Source: Auxenochlorella pyrenoidosa
Taxonomy: Eukaryota; Chlorophyta; Trebouxiophyceae; Chlorellales; Chlorellaceae
Length of the DNA: 34,915 nt
Reading direction: 5' to 3'
Assembly (NCBI GenBank): GCA_001430745.1
Contig: KQ482041.1
Location: forward strand, 671,732-706,646
Positions 12,059 through 21,521 of this stretch are shown here, piece after piece (position 1 is the stretch's first letter; every line of letters starts with the position of its first letter). The notes beneath the pieces were generated by a model. It ran no database searches. It saw only the letters and a list, made by a program, of their open reading frames with translations, and had not been told where the DNA came from. Position numbers and translations under genes: made by a program.

Positions 12059-12410
12059 GCCCTGGCCGGCAGCAGCAAGCTGGCGTGCGGTTGCAAAACA
12101 TCGCCTGCGCTGCTTGCCATGCCTCTGGCATCTGGCCTTAGAGCACACACCTGTGTCCATGACCGATAGCTTAACGTTTCCAAGAACGGTGGCCACGCAG
12201 TGCAGTGCAGGACCAGAGGAACAACAATGGGTATGGTGCTAGACAGGAACAGAGGGAGGGTCATTGATGGGGGACAGGTGGTGGAGCACGGAGATGACAC
12301 GCTAAGCAGCAGTTTGAACCAAGCAGGAACAGAGCTGGGGAAAAGGCGAGGGAGCCCACACTGAAGTTGCCCGAACAGGCGCGGCAGGTGGCATTTCATG
12401 CAGACCCCCT
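12059..12410. other. Convergent 3' intergenic interval
   Basis: The 352 bp between the stop codons of two converging genes should contain both 3' UTRs. I see no further coding signal or repeat. Confidence 0.6.
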
Positions 12411-13140
12411 TCAGGATGTCCGGCCACGCTGGCACTCGCTGCTGCAGCGTGAGAGGCAGTTGTCGTTCCAGGCCGGCACCTGGTGCACGGTGGCGCACAC
12501 CGCACGCTGGCAGGCATCGGTGCAGGCATCTACCGTGCTGGTGCCGCAGACAGTCACGCATGTGTCGGGCGTGGCATCCTGCACAATGCATGGAGGGAGG
12601 GCATGCAGTGGGCCAGGAAGGCATCGTCGTCAACTTGTTTGTCAGCTGTCTGAGCACCGCCAACAAGTGAAGGCGGCCGCAATGACGGGGCGTGTCCTGC
12701 TCCACGCAGGCTGTCCAGCCAAGCACTGAGCTCAGGGCCCCGCGGCCGCACCTTGGCCAGGCTGCCCATACGCCGCATGAGCCTCTGCGACGTGCACACG
12801 CGCTCGCACACAAAGCTGGGGTCTGGCTCTGCATCGTCCAGCCTGCAGAAGTGGAGAGCCACGGTGCACTAGGCATTTCTGGTGTGCAGCACTCCAGGCG
12901 CGCATGTGGGCCTTAGAGCACCCCAGGCCCAGCACATGAAGGGCCAGAAACCCATGCATGCGGCAGGCCTACAGTGCCAGGCACTCACCTCGCGTCGATG
13001 CCGCTCTGCACTGCTTTGGGCTTGCCACCGCGGCCGACCATTGCCTTCAGCGTTGCAGCCGCAGGCAGCGCCAGCGCAGCGCCCGCCCACCACGGCGCAA
13101 CCTGACAGAGTGGTTGGCAGTTTGACGAGCTGTTAAGCAT
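12411..13140 (-). CDS. Small protein with repeated CX3C motifs and one hydrophobic segment; function unknown
   Basis: Exons 13140-12989, 12842-12752 and 12578-12411 join in phase to a 136-residue protein. Residues 14-36 form a hydrophobic stretch (APWWAGAALALPAAATL) that could be a membrane anchor or part of a targeting sequence, followed by a basic patch. The C-terminal two thirds carry CX3C pairs at 63/67, 88/92, 100/104, 122/126 and 126/130, plus Cys109 and a conserved-looking HQVPAWND segment. Regular spacing suggests disulfides or metal binding. It resembles an uncharacterised green-lineage Cys-rich family as far as I recall, but I cannot name it. The first ATG is uncertain: a CTCTGTCAG acceptor lies after codon 13 of this model, so an upstream first exon is possible, and Met34 is another candidate start. 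Confidence 0.75.
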
Positions 13141-14190
13141 TTCTGGTTGGCTTGATCTGTCCCGATCCAGCAGGAGACGCTCACAAGCCCCAGTCGCTCA
13201 CTAGCCCCAGCCGACCGCTGCCGCTATCCAGCCAGTGCTGTGGAAGTCCTAAGGAGATTCTCTCGCTGTCGCTGGGTCCCTGATCTGTCCCTTACGTGTA
13301 CACTGTGAATGTAAGCAGCAACGAGCCGCCTCGCAAACCCCTAGGTGTTGGGCGCCGACTGCATAGCTCCCAAGCCTCGCTGCAGGTATGCTTCGATACT
13401 CTTGAGTATCGTCGAGGACATGGGAAACCGATGGCGGCCTCCCGTGCTCACCATGGGGCGGGTCCGCACTTGAACTCGGGCAGGGTTAGCCCTTCACTTG
13501 AATTGGCGAAAGACCACTAACTCTTGAGGTATCGCAAGGCAATTGGAAGGCAGAGATGATGCACCGTGCGCCTCACGAGTTGCTGCACCGGCCGCCAGCG
13601 GGGCGCTCCAGGCACACCCCTCCAGCACAGAGAGTGGACAGTGAGCAGCGTGTGGAGCAGCAAATCATCACTATCGGCTGGCAACAGCGGGCGGTCAAGT
13701 TAGAGGAAGTTTTTAATGTGGGAATGCCAGGGGAGCAGGATCGCAGTTGGGGTGATTGATAGAGGTGACGCTGCTGTGGGGAAGGTGACGCCTCAGGTTG
13801 CAAGGGATGCCCAGCAGCAGGAAGGCAGGGACTGTCGGGAGTGTGCCGAAACAGCAAAATCAAGAACTAATTGCTGAAGTCCTTGGACGCCAGCTCGGGT
13901 GTCAACATGCCAGGCCTGCACGCCCACAACCCACCGCTGCTCATTCGCATATCTTGTTGGAATGCTGATGTCCAAGAGTGTTCACACTTAGTCGCCTTGG
14001 CATGCCCAAGAAGCAAAGGAAGTGGGATAACAAATGAAAGTCGCAGCCTCCACCTGCCGGGTTGAAGGCAGAGTGTTTCGGCACTGCGCCTGGCGCGGCA
14101 CACTGGGATTGCCAGTCAAGGGTGAGAGAGGCACATCCCACATCAAATTTAGGCTCTGGCCCGTGCTGACCACCACCAAGGCAGCCAGCC
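13141..14190. other. Intergenic region upstream of the CX3C gene and downstream of SYLF gene 1
   Basis: About 1.05 kb with AT-richer composition and no frame resembling neighbouring exons. It should hold the CX3C-protein promoter and the 3' UTR of the first SYLF gene. The only structured element I see is the hairpin at 13394-13411. Confidence 0.6.
13394..13411. repeat. Perfect short inverted repeat
   Basis: Arms CGATACTC and GAGTATCG are exact reverse complements separated by TT. It lies about 250 bp upstream of the CX3C-protein start. It could be a palindromic factor site or chance; a related CTCTTGAG-GTATCG sequence recurs near 13521. Confidence 0.5.
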
Positions 14191-15680
14191 TCAGCAGTGC
14201 GCGCACCCCGCAGCCTCGCTGCCATCGTGCGACGGCTCAAAGGCCGCTGCCAGGCTGAGCATCTCCGCATGGCTGAGACGCCGCGACAACGGCCCCGCCA
14301 CTCGCGGCAGCGGCAGAGCGCCGCGCAGCAGGTCTGCTGTTGACACGCCTGCGCCATACACCCTCCGGTTGCGGCGCGCATCCACGCGGACCGCCAGGCT
14401 CTGCACGTTGATGTCCACCATCAGGCCGCGGGTCGACTTGGCCACGCACAGGTCGGCGCCCAGGGTTGCTGTGCAGTCGCTGCAAGGCTGGGGTGTGAAG
14501 GGTGGGAAGAGGAGCCAGGGAGGGGGCTAGCACCATGCTGGCACGGCGGCACAGCATTCGGCAGGGCACAATCCTCGCCGACCAGCGCCGGCGTTGGGCA
14601 AGCATGGTGCCTCCCTGCGACCAGCACCCACCTCTCTCCATCCAGCAGGCAGATGGAGAACTCCTGCCCTGCTGCGATGGCCTGCCCTCGCTCCAGGCGC
14701 TGCACTGCTGCTTCGCTGAGCAGGCCAATGGCCATGGAGGCGCGCGATGCACCCAGGACCAGCCCTGCAGAGCAGGCCAGCCAGCACACAAGGGGGCCAC
14801 TTTGGCTGGCAGTTCTGGCCTTGCGTTGTGGCAGGTGCTCCACCATTACCGTCGCACACGAGCGGGCCCTCCCTTCAGGGCTCTGCGGGGCGCTGCTCAC
14901 CTGCAGACAGCGCCCCCACCGTCACAAAGCACGGCGCGCTCCAGCGGGAGGCCCGGGCAATGCAGCTGGGGCTGGCCGGCAGGGCAGCCGGGCTGGCCAG
15001 CGGTGAGGCCGGCGTTGCCTCGCCGCCTCCGGCGCCTGCAGTGAGCAGCTCCCAAGGGCTGGGGAAGCCCATGCTGCTGCTGCTCTTGGGCGACCAGGCC
15101 TCCACAGACTTGCTGCTGGCGCTAGCGGGCAGGGTGGGGGGCGGTGACGGCGGCAGCCGTGCAAGCAGCAGCCCCGTGCCCAGCTCCAGGCCGAGCCCCA
15201 TGCCGGCCTTGAGGGTGGAGCACAGTATGACGCCCTTGCATCGTGGCAGGAAGTGTGGGCAGTGGTTTGAGTCTGCGGAGTGGGGCGGGTGCCTGGGGTG
15301 CAGGGCTTGGGGTGGGGTGGGGATGCAGTGGCACTCGCAGCAATCATGCAGGGGCTGCTTGGCGGTTAGCACGGCTGGATCCATTCTCCATCCTTCAGCT
15401 CTTCAATGGGAGCTCAAAACAGCTTGGAACTGTCGGTGATGCCTCAGCAGAGGTGCACCAAAGCCAAGTGGCACAACCTAGCCGCTACCGCTGCTGCGAA
15501 ATGCTGCGGCCACCTCGCCGTGGCCTACCTAGAGAACCACAACCCCTTGCCTTGCAGCAGTGCCTCCAGCTCCGCAAGCGCAGCACTGCAAGCTTGCTCC
15601 AGCTCCTTTTCGGAAAGGGACGCGCCCGGGAGCCCTCCCCCGTGGGTCGTGGAGATGGTGAGCAGTCCTGTGTGGCTCAT
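14191..15680 (-). CDS. SYLF (Ysc84-type) domain protein 1
   Basis: Predicted lipid-binding protein of 321 residues. Exons: 15680-15529, 15292-14901, 14764-14632, 14479-14191. The SYLF fold runs from about residue 65 to the C-terminal region: FLPRCKGVILCSTLKAGMG, the L-G-TG-LLLARLP strand, WSAPCFVTVGAL, an acidic/hydrophobic LSEAAVQRLERG element, and RGLMVDINVQSLAVRVD followed by ARRNRRVYG. SYLF domains of SH3YL1 and yeast Ysc84 bind phosphoinositides and link membranes to actin; this protein has no SH3 or FYVE partner domain. About 69 residues of Pro/Ser/Ala-rich sequence (99-167) replace the usual short loop between LARLP and WSAP. The first exon-intron junction (donor AG|GTAGGC to acceptor before 15292) is the least certain. 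The gene is divergent from the SDR gene. Confidence 0.83.
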
Positions 15681-15852
15681 GACTGCACCTCCAGACAATT
15701 ATTCTGCGAAAGAAAGCGCTCAATGCTCATCCGGCTTGGGTTTTTGACCAAGCGCCAGCCTGGCTGCCTTGTCAGCAGGCGCAAGGACCACAAAATCCCT
15801 GTCGCAACCACCAGCGAGTCGTCGATCAATTGCTCAGGGTGCCAGAAGACCG
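15681..15852. promoter_or_regulatory. Short bidirectional promoter (SYLF gene 1 / SDR gene)
   Basis: Only 172 bp separate the two start codons, so promoters and both 5' UTRs share this interval. It is AT-richer than flanking exons. No TATA box is obvious. Confidence 0.5.
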
Positions 15853-18298
15853 ATGATGGCGTGCTCAAGCAGCTGTGCAGTGCAGCGGCCTCCTAGCGGC
15901 CTTCAAGCCAGCAGGTGGGGGACTTGTAGCCTGTTCAACCAGCCTGTAAGAATGTTCAGTGGTAAACAAACGGCCCTCACTGCTCCCGTCGCTGCAGGCG
16001 AGCAGTGGCAAGGCCAACCAGCCGCCCTGGCGCCTTGTGCATCACTGCAGCCGCTGTTGTGAGTAATGATGGGGGCTATCTGCTCGAAACCAATCAGCAG
16101 GCGCCTTGGTGTGGCCCAGTCAGGGAGCTACCGCCGCCGCCGCTGCCGCTGGCCACAACAGCTGCCTGCCTTCTTGATACCTGGCCAGCCATGTTTCCTC
16201 TCCTGTCGGTCGGTCGTCCTGCAGGAGCCTGGGTCCACTGTCCTTGTGGCGGGAGCCACCGGCGGTGTGGGCCAACTGCTTACTGCTAAGCTTCTGGAGG
16301 TGAGCGGGTGCCGAGCGGGCAGCAAGGTCCAAGGAAGTGGGTGGCTGCTCCCCAGCCCTTCGTGTCAGTGTGCCTGCTCTTCCCGCCGTCCCCCAGGGTA
16401 CCATCATCAACAGAGCACCTTGTTGATTCTCCATTCCATGAATTGCACCCCTGGTATGCTGCCCAGCCTCCAGCCTCCTTTGCTGAGCCTCCTGAAGTAG
16501 TACGACGCCCTGTCCGCCGGCTGCCCTGCTCTGCCTGCAGCGCGGCTACCAGGTGCGCGCGCTTTCGCGCAGCGCCGACAAGGTGCGGCAGCAGTTTGGC
16601 GATGCCCCGGGGCTGAGCGCCGCCATCGCCGACCTGAGGGACCCGGCCAGCCTGCCGGCGGCGCTGGCGGGCGTGGACGCCGTCTGCTGCTGCACCGGCA
16701 CCACAGCCTTCCCCAGCAAACGGTGGGGACCGCATGCAGGCGGCTGCTGCCCACCTCCACACCCACCGCGTGGCTGCCGGACAGCAGGCCGGGCCTGTCC
16801 TGGCTGCGCTCTGCAGCCCTGCAAGCAAGCCATGGATCGGGGGTGCGGCGCTCAGTACCGCCGGTGCAGCGCAAGCCGCTGTGCACCCCGCCCAGCAGCC
16901 ACGCGGTCGTTGCCCCACCCCTGCCCGCAGCTGGGACGGCGGCAACAACCCGGAGCAGACCGACTTTGTGTCTGTCCGCAACCTGGTGGCTGCCTGCCCC
17001 AAGAGCCTCAAGCGCTTCACGCTGACGACATCGGCGGGCGTGGAGCGCTCCGGCCAGTTCCCCTTCTTCATCCTCAACGCCTTTGGTGAGCACGCGCCAG
17101 GGCAGGGTGGAGCTGGATGCAGGCCCGCTGCTGCAGCTGGCACGCACGCAGGCGGCCCTGCTGTGCGCCAGCATGCTGCCGCCACCTCTTCTGGCTTGCC
17201 TGCCATGCCTGCACGCGTGAGCCACCCTTCTTTTCTCGCCCTCATAGGGTGCACACGTTAATCGTGCCAACCAGCAGCCCTTCACTGCCCCTGCCCCCTC
17301 CCCCGCAGGCGTGCTCAAGTACAAGCGGATGGTAAGGCCCCCTGTCGCCCCACACCCTGCACCGCAAGCCAGCAGCCAGAGCACAAGCCACAGCACAGGG
17401 ACGAGGGGGCGCACAGCCAGCCCCACGTGCCCCTGCTGCGCAGGGTGAGGAGGAGCTGGAGCGTTCGGGCCTGCCGTACGTCATCCTGCGCCCCAGCCGC
17501 CTCACAGACGGTGAGCAGGGGGTGCGAGGGCGTTGTTAGGGTGTTGCCAGAAGCGCTGGCAGCTTCGCCACCGCTTGTGGGACGGGCGCTCCCGCTTGTG
17601 CGGAGCCTCCGGTGCGCGGTGCTCCTGCTCGCTGCTGGCCCGCCTGTTTCAAACAACTCCAGCTCAGTTTGGCAGGCCACCCCTGCACCCTCCCTGCCGA
17701 CCTGCTCGGAGTGAGCGCTGGACTTGAGCTGTGCCTGCCCCCCACCCTCACTCCCCACCCTCAACCCCACCCACCCACCCACCCCGGCTGCAGGCCCCTA
17801 CACCTCTTACGACATCAACACGCTGCTCAAGGCCACCAGCGGCAGCCGGCAGGACGTGCAGCTGTCGCTGCGGGACGACCTGGTGGGGGAGGCGTCGCGC
17901 ATCGCAGGTGGGGTGGGGGGGGGGGCCGCCGGCGCCCGGGGAGGGGCCCCGCCTGGCATGAGGGCTGCCCGGCCGCCGCGCATCCCACCGCCTTGCTGCT
18001 CTCCCCAGAACCCGGGGCTTCCCTGCCTGCGCCCTGCTTTGTCAGCTTGACGCCTGCCGTGCTGTGGCAGGGCACAGCTGATGGTGACCTCATTGTGCCT
18101 GTCCCCCCCTCCCCCTCCCTCACCCCCCGCCCTGCAGTGGCGGAGGCCATTGTGCAGTCGCTGTCCCTGGACTGTGTGGAGGGCCACAAGTATGCCATCG
18201 GCAGCACGCAGGGCGAGGGGCCGGGGCAGGACCCCGCCAAGTGGGCCGCCCTCTTCCGCGGCGTGCAGGCCCCCCTTGCGACGGCGGCGGCCCGCTGA
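15853..18298 (+). CDS. Atypical short-chain dehydrogenase-like NAD(P)-binding protein, probably plastid
   Basis: Protein of 299 residues. Exons: 15853-15914, 15998-16058, 16225-16299, 16541-16722, 16931-17085, 17309-17331, 17444-17510, 17794-17907, 18138-18298; all phases agree. Residues 1-41 are Ser/Ala/Arg-rich without acidic residues, a plausible chloroplast transit peptide spread over two exons. The Rossmann fold starts with STVLVAGATGGVG (Gly motif 51-57), followed by RGYQVRALSRS, ADLRDP, VDAVCCCTGTTAFPSKRWDGG, FTLTTSAGVERSG, GVLKYKRMGEEEL, LPYVILRPSRLTDGPYTSYD and a C-terminal GEGPGQDPAKW element. These match plant plastid NAD(P)-binding proteins of the NmrA-like/SDR_a5 type. The canonical YxxxK catalytic pair is not evident, so the substrate and reaction remain unknown. 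The gene lies head-to-head with SYLF gene 1 and converges on SYLF gene 2. Confidence 0.9.
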
Positions 18299-18715
18299 GG
18301 ACGGCCCATGCGCCAGGACCGCCAGGCGCCGCTGGCGCTGCCTCCACTGAATTTTGGCCCACGGCTTTTGACGCCACCACCACCCATGCACGACGCCCCC
18401 CAACCCAACCCTGCCCGTTGTACGAATGCAATGCCACTGCTGCAACCCCGTTTTTCGAGCCGGGGCGCGACGCGATTTGATGCCACCCTTCCACATGCAC
18501 ATCCCTTGCCTTCTGTCCACCTTTCGTTCCTACGCCTTGTACACTCTCGTTGGATTGGCAGTGCAGCAGCAGGAGGCCGTGCAGGCATGGGTGTTGGTCT
18601 GGAAGGGGGCAGTGCACTGAGGAGCAGTATGCAGATGGACATGATGGACAGAGTCCTGGCCCAAGGGCAAAGTGGGCGGCCCGCGAGTCCATACAAACAC
18701 CCCGGAAGGCCGCAG
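18299..18715. other. Convergent 3' intergenic interval
   Basis: The 417 bp between the stop codons of the SDR gene and the second SYLF gene should hold both 3' UTRs. I see no other gene. Confidence 0.6.
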
Positions 18716-21128
18716 CTAGTACCGCCTGAGCGGCCGCCACGTCATCGACAGCTTGTCCAGCAGGCGGTACAGGGCATCGAACTCGTGCGGGGGGTCGGGC
18801 GCCGCGTGGCCGCTGCCCAGCACCTGCAAGCAGAGCGCAGCATGCACAGGGCAAACCACATTCAGAACTGGAACACTGTGGTGGCAGGGCACCTGGACCC
18901 TGGACAGAGCGGCGAGCAGGAGGGTCACACCCCATGCACACATTGTCTGGACGGGACAACGCAGAGCAGTGCAACTGCCCAAGACCTGGGCCAGCTCGTC
19001 CCCCTCACCCAGCAGCCCCCGGCACTTGCCTCGTGTGGCTCTGCAGGGTCTGCCGGACCAAAGAGCGTGAGCTCCCCGAGGAGGCTCTGGTTCATGCGCT
19101 TGTCGGCGCCGCTCCAGCCCACTGCGTGGTGCGGCAGCAGCGGGGGCAGTAGGATGCGGGCCGGGCGATCCACACAAGAGGGCCGGTCATGCACTGGCAG
19201 GGTGCCCTGGCAGTGTCAGCGGTGCTCGAGGCGTCTGCCACGCCAGCCTGCACCATGCACCCTGCATCCGCCCGTGCCTTCCCGACCCACCCTGCACCGA
19301 GAGGCCGGCAAAGACGCCGCCCACCAGCGAGAAGCAGAGCCGCGTGTCCCTGGCCTTGTGGTCGATGTGGGCAGGGCGAGCGGCCATGTCCCTGCAGCAC
19401 AGAACAGCGCACGAGGGGCAGCGCCACGCAGGTGGCAGGGTGGCCTGCAGCGGTGCTCGGCAGGCAAGTGTGCGAGGCCCGCTTTCATGTGTCCCTACCA
19501 GCCACCGAGTACAGAAGGGCCGTCACATGCCTCCAGCACCTGACAGCACGCACAGCTGCGAGATGCCCCTTCCCTCCCCTTCCATTCCGTACACACACAC
19601 ACACACACACACACCGCGGCAGGTCCGCCCCCCGCCAGCAGCGTGGCGTCCAGCCCGGCGTGCACCTCCCCGCTGGCAAACTGGTGCAGCAGGCGGTCAG
19701 AGTGGATGCACACCAGCTGCTGCACATACTCGTAGCCTGCGCAGCGGGGCGGCGGGGCCAATTCTTGCCGGTGCAGAAGCAGCAGCAGCCGCCGCTGCTG
19801 GGCCGGGCTGGGCAGATGCTGGGCCGGGGTGGGCAGAGCCTCTATCTGCTGCTGGTCGAAGCCACAGTTAGCTCCGCTGTGAGGCTCAGAGCATCACCTG
19901 CCAGCGCGCCGATGCAGAAGCCATGGCAGCGGTAGTAGGAAGGGGCTGACCAGGATGGCTGCCAGGGCCCAGAGCGCCCGGGCAGCCGTCGGATGAGGAA
20001 GCCTGCGGGGGAGGGGGGAACGTCGCCAAGGGAAGCTGCGCCCGACCTGGCAGGGCCTGCCTGGCTGCCACGGGCGCATGGATGCCAGTCTTGCCGCTGA
20101 GGAGCAAGAAGCACTGCCCAACTGGCAGGTGCCGTGCCTGCGTCCTGCCCCCACCTGTGCCGGAGGTGTAGCCAAGCCCCAGGCCCATGCACTGCTGCGT
20201 CAGGAAGGCAACGGCCTGCACAGAAAGGTGCAGAGGCAAGCGGCATGCTGGCAGCACAGCAGGGAGACAAAGCCCTGTCGGGGCGCCAACGGGGCAGGGC
20301 CTGCCAAGCCGCCCTGCACAGCTGCCAGTTCCAGCGGGCACTGCAATGCTGCACTGCAGCGCAGCTCCACGGCAGCGCACCTTGGCATTATGGATTGCCG
20401 CCCGCAGCGCGTTGTATTCCCTGACGTTAGGCAGGTCCTGCCGGGGGCGCCCAGAGGGCGAGGGTTGGCGGCGGCCAGCGGGAGGCCAGCAGGCGCGCCA
20501 GCTGTACTCGAGCACACAGCGCGCCGCCCTCGCCTCACCATCAGCTTCCTCAGGATCTGCAGCGCCCCGTCTGCATCGGCCTGCAGGCCAGGGGGTGGAA
20601 CGCCCGCACTTGATGGGGAGAGGGCTAGGCTGGATCGCGCCAAGACTTGGTTGCAAACACCAATCCTCCCTCAGGAAGCCACCCCGGGGGGGCACGCACC
20701 GCCAGAGCACGCTGGCGCGCCTGCACCGCCGCCCGCTGCGCCTCGCCAATCGCCGCCTCTGCCCCTGGGGCCAGGTACAGCCCGCCAGGGCTGCCAAAGT
20801 CAACTGCTGCCAGGGCGGCGGCCCCGCCACTCAGGGCGGCTTCCTCAGGCAGCGGCGGCAGAATGACAGGGCCAGCAGGCGGCTCGGCGGCTGCCGCCCC
20901 GGCAGGGGAGCGCGCAGGGGAGGGGATGGCCATGGACAGGCGCCCCAAGCCCTTTGTCACTGCTCCGACCATGCCAAGGTTGCCCCAGGCCCTCGACATC
21001 GAGGGCCGGCTGACATCCACGGATGCCCTCGGCTTGAACATGGACAAGCGAACGGCTGGGAAGTGCTTGGGCTCATCCTCCTCCTTTTTGCGGCGAAATG
21101 TGCCTAGGGAGAGAAATCGACGAGACAT
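18716..21128 (-). CDS. SYLF (Ysc84-type) domain protein 2
   Basis: Protein of 396 residues. Exons: 21128-20700, 20580-20539, 20437-20381, 20215-20155, 20002-19898, 19736-19613, 19391-19291, 19193-19030, 18823-18716. The N-terminal 143 residues are Ala/Pro-rich with basic patches (FRRKKEEDEPKHF, RLSMFKPRASVDVSR) and no domain I recognise. The SYLF core follows: NAKAVAFLTQQCMGLGLGY, TSGTGFLIRRLPG, SWSAPSYYRCHGFCIGAL, YEYVQQLVCIHSD, a GEVHAGLDATLLAGGG strand and TRLCFSLVGGVFAGLSVQ. This suggests membrane-lipid binding. The ATG at 21128 is one option. A pyrimidine-rich TTTCTCTCCCTAG just inside it could instead be an acceptor for an upstream exon starting at 21472 (MVIHRQ, donor GTACGT). Exon 6 ends inside a GT microsatellite. 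Exon 8 may use a GC donor (CGAG|GCAAGT), although TGG|GTGAGG 21 bases further on is also in phase. Confidence 0.82.
19591..19614. repeat. (AC/GT)12 microsatellite at a splice donor
   Basis: Twelve AC units on the plus strand, which is twelve GT units on the coding minus strand. It begins at the 3' end of exon 6 of SYLF gene 2. The phase-compatible donor lies after the first GT unit (exon end 19613). Confidence 0.85.
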
Positions 21129-21521
21129 GGGTGTCCAAGGCTTGCTACACGTTGCAGAGCCCCATAGTGTGCTGGTGGTAACTGGAGGCAGAACGACTGC
21201 AAACAGCAGAACCTGTGCGCAGTCGGCCCGTCCGGCGCAGCGTTGGTGGCATGCATGTCGCATTTCGCGGGGAGCAGGTTTGCCTGCTATTGCGACAGCA
21301 GCCAGGTGTGACAGGTGCAGATGGGAGCAAGGCACAGGGCAGCACTAGAAAGGAAAACTGGGGTTTCAAGGTCAGATTGGTTGATGTCTCTGTGTGTCAA
21401 GTTTGCCGGCAGAGAGGAGCGGAGCGAGGGTGGGGGAAGCTGGGAGGGACGTACGCTGACGATGGATCACCATGTGTTGCATGGCTGGGCAGACAGCAGC
21501 ACAAACAAGCCCGGCGCATGC
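21129..21521. other. Intergenic region between the MFS gene and SYLF gene 2
   Basis: 393 bp separate the MFS stop from the second SYLF start. It may contain a first exon of the SYLF gene: ATG at 21472-21470, six codons, donor C|GTACGT, in phase with the acceptor TTTCTCTCCCTAG. Otherwise it is the MFS 3' UTR and the SYLF promoter. Confidence 0.5.

Noticed and set aside
11872..12876. Long minus-strand frame across the end of the CKAP2-like gene and the CX3C gene
   Set aside because: It overlaps two better-supported genes in other frames. The true CX3C exon lies in a different frame, with matching splice phases.
13381..13560. Possible tRNA or small structured RNA near the palindrome
   Set aside because: No cloverleaf with a T-loop GTTCRA and matching acceptor stem can be drawn; only a simple 8-bp hairpin is present.
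16286..17426. Long minus-strand frames opposite the SDR gene
   Set aside because: They are antisense to exons with clear Rossmann motifs; open antisense frames are expected in very GC-rich DNA.
19591..19614. AC repeat as a telomeric or mobile-element mark
   Set aside because: It is a simple dinucleotide microsatellite within a gene, not a telomere repeat, and no target-site duplication flanks it.
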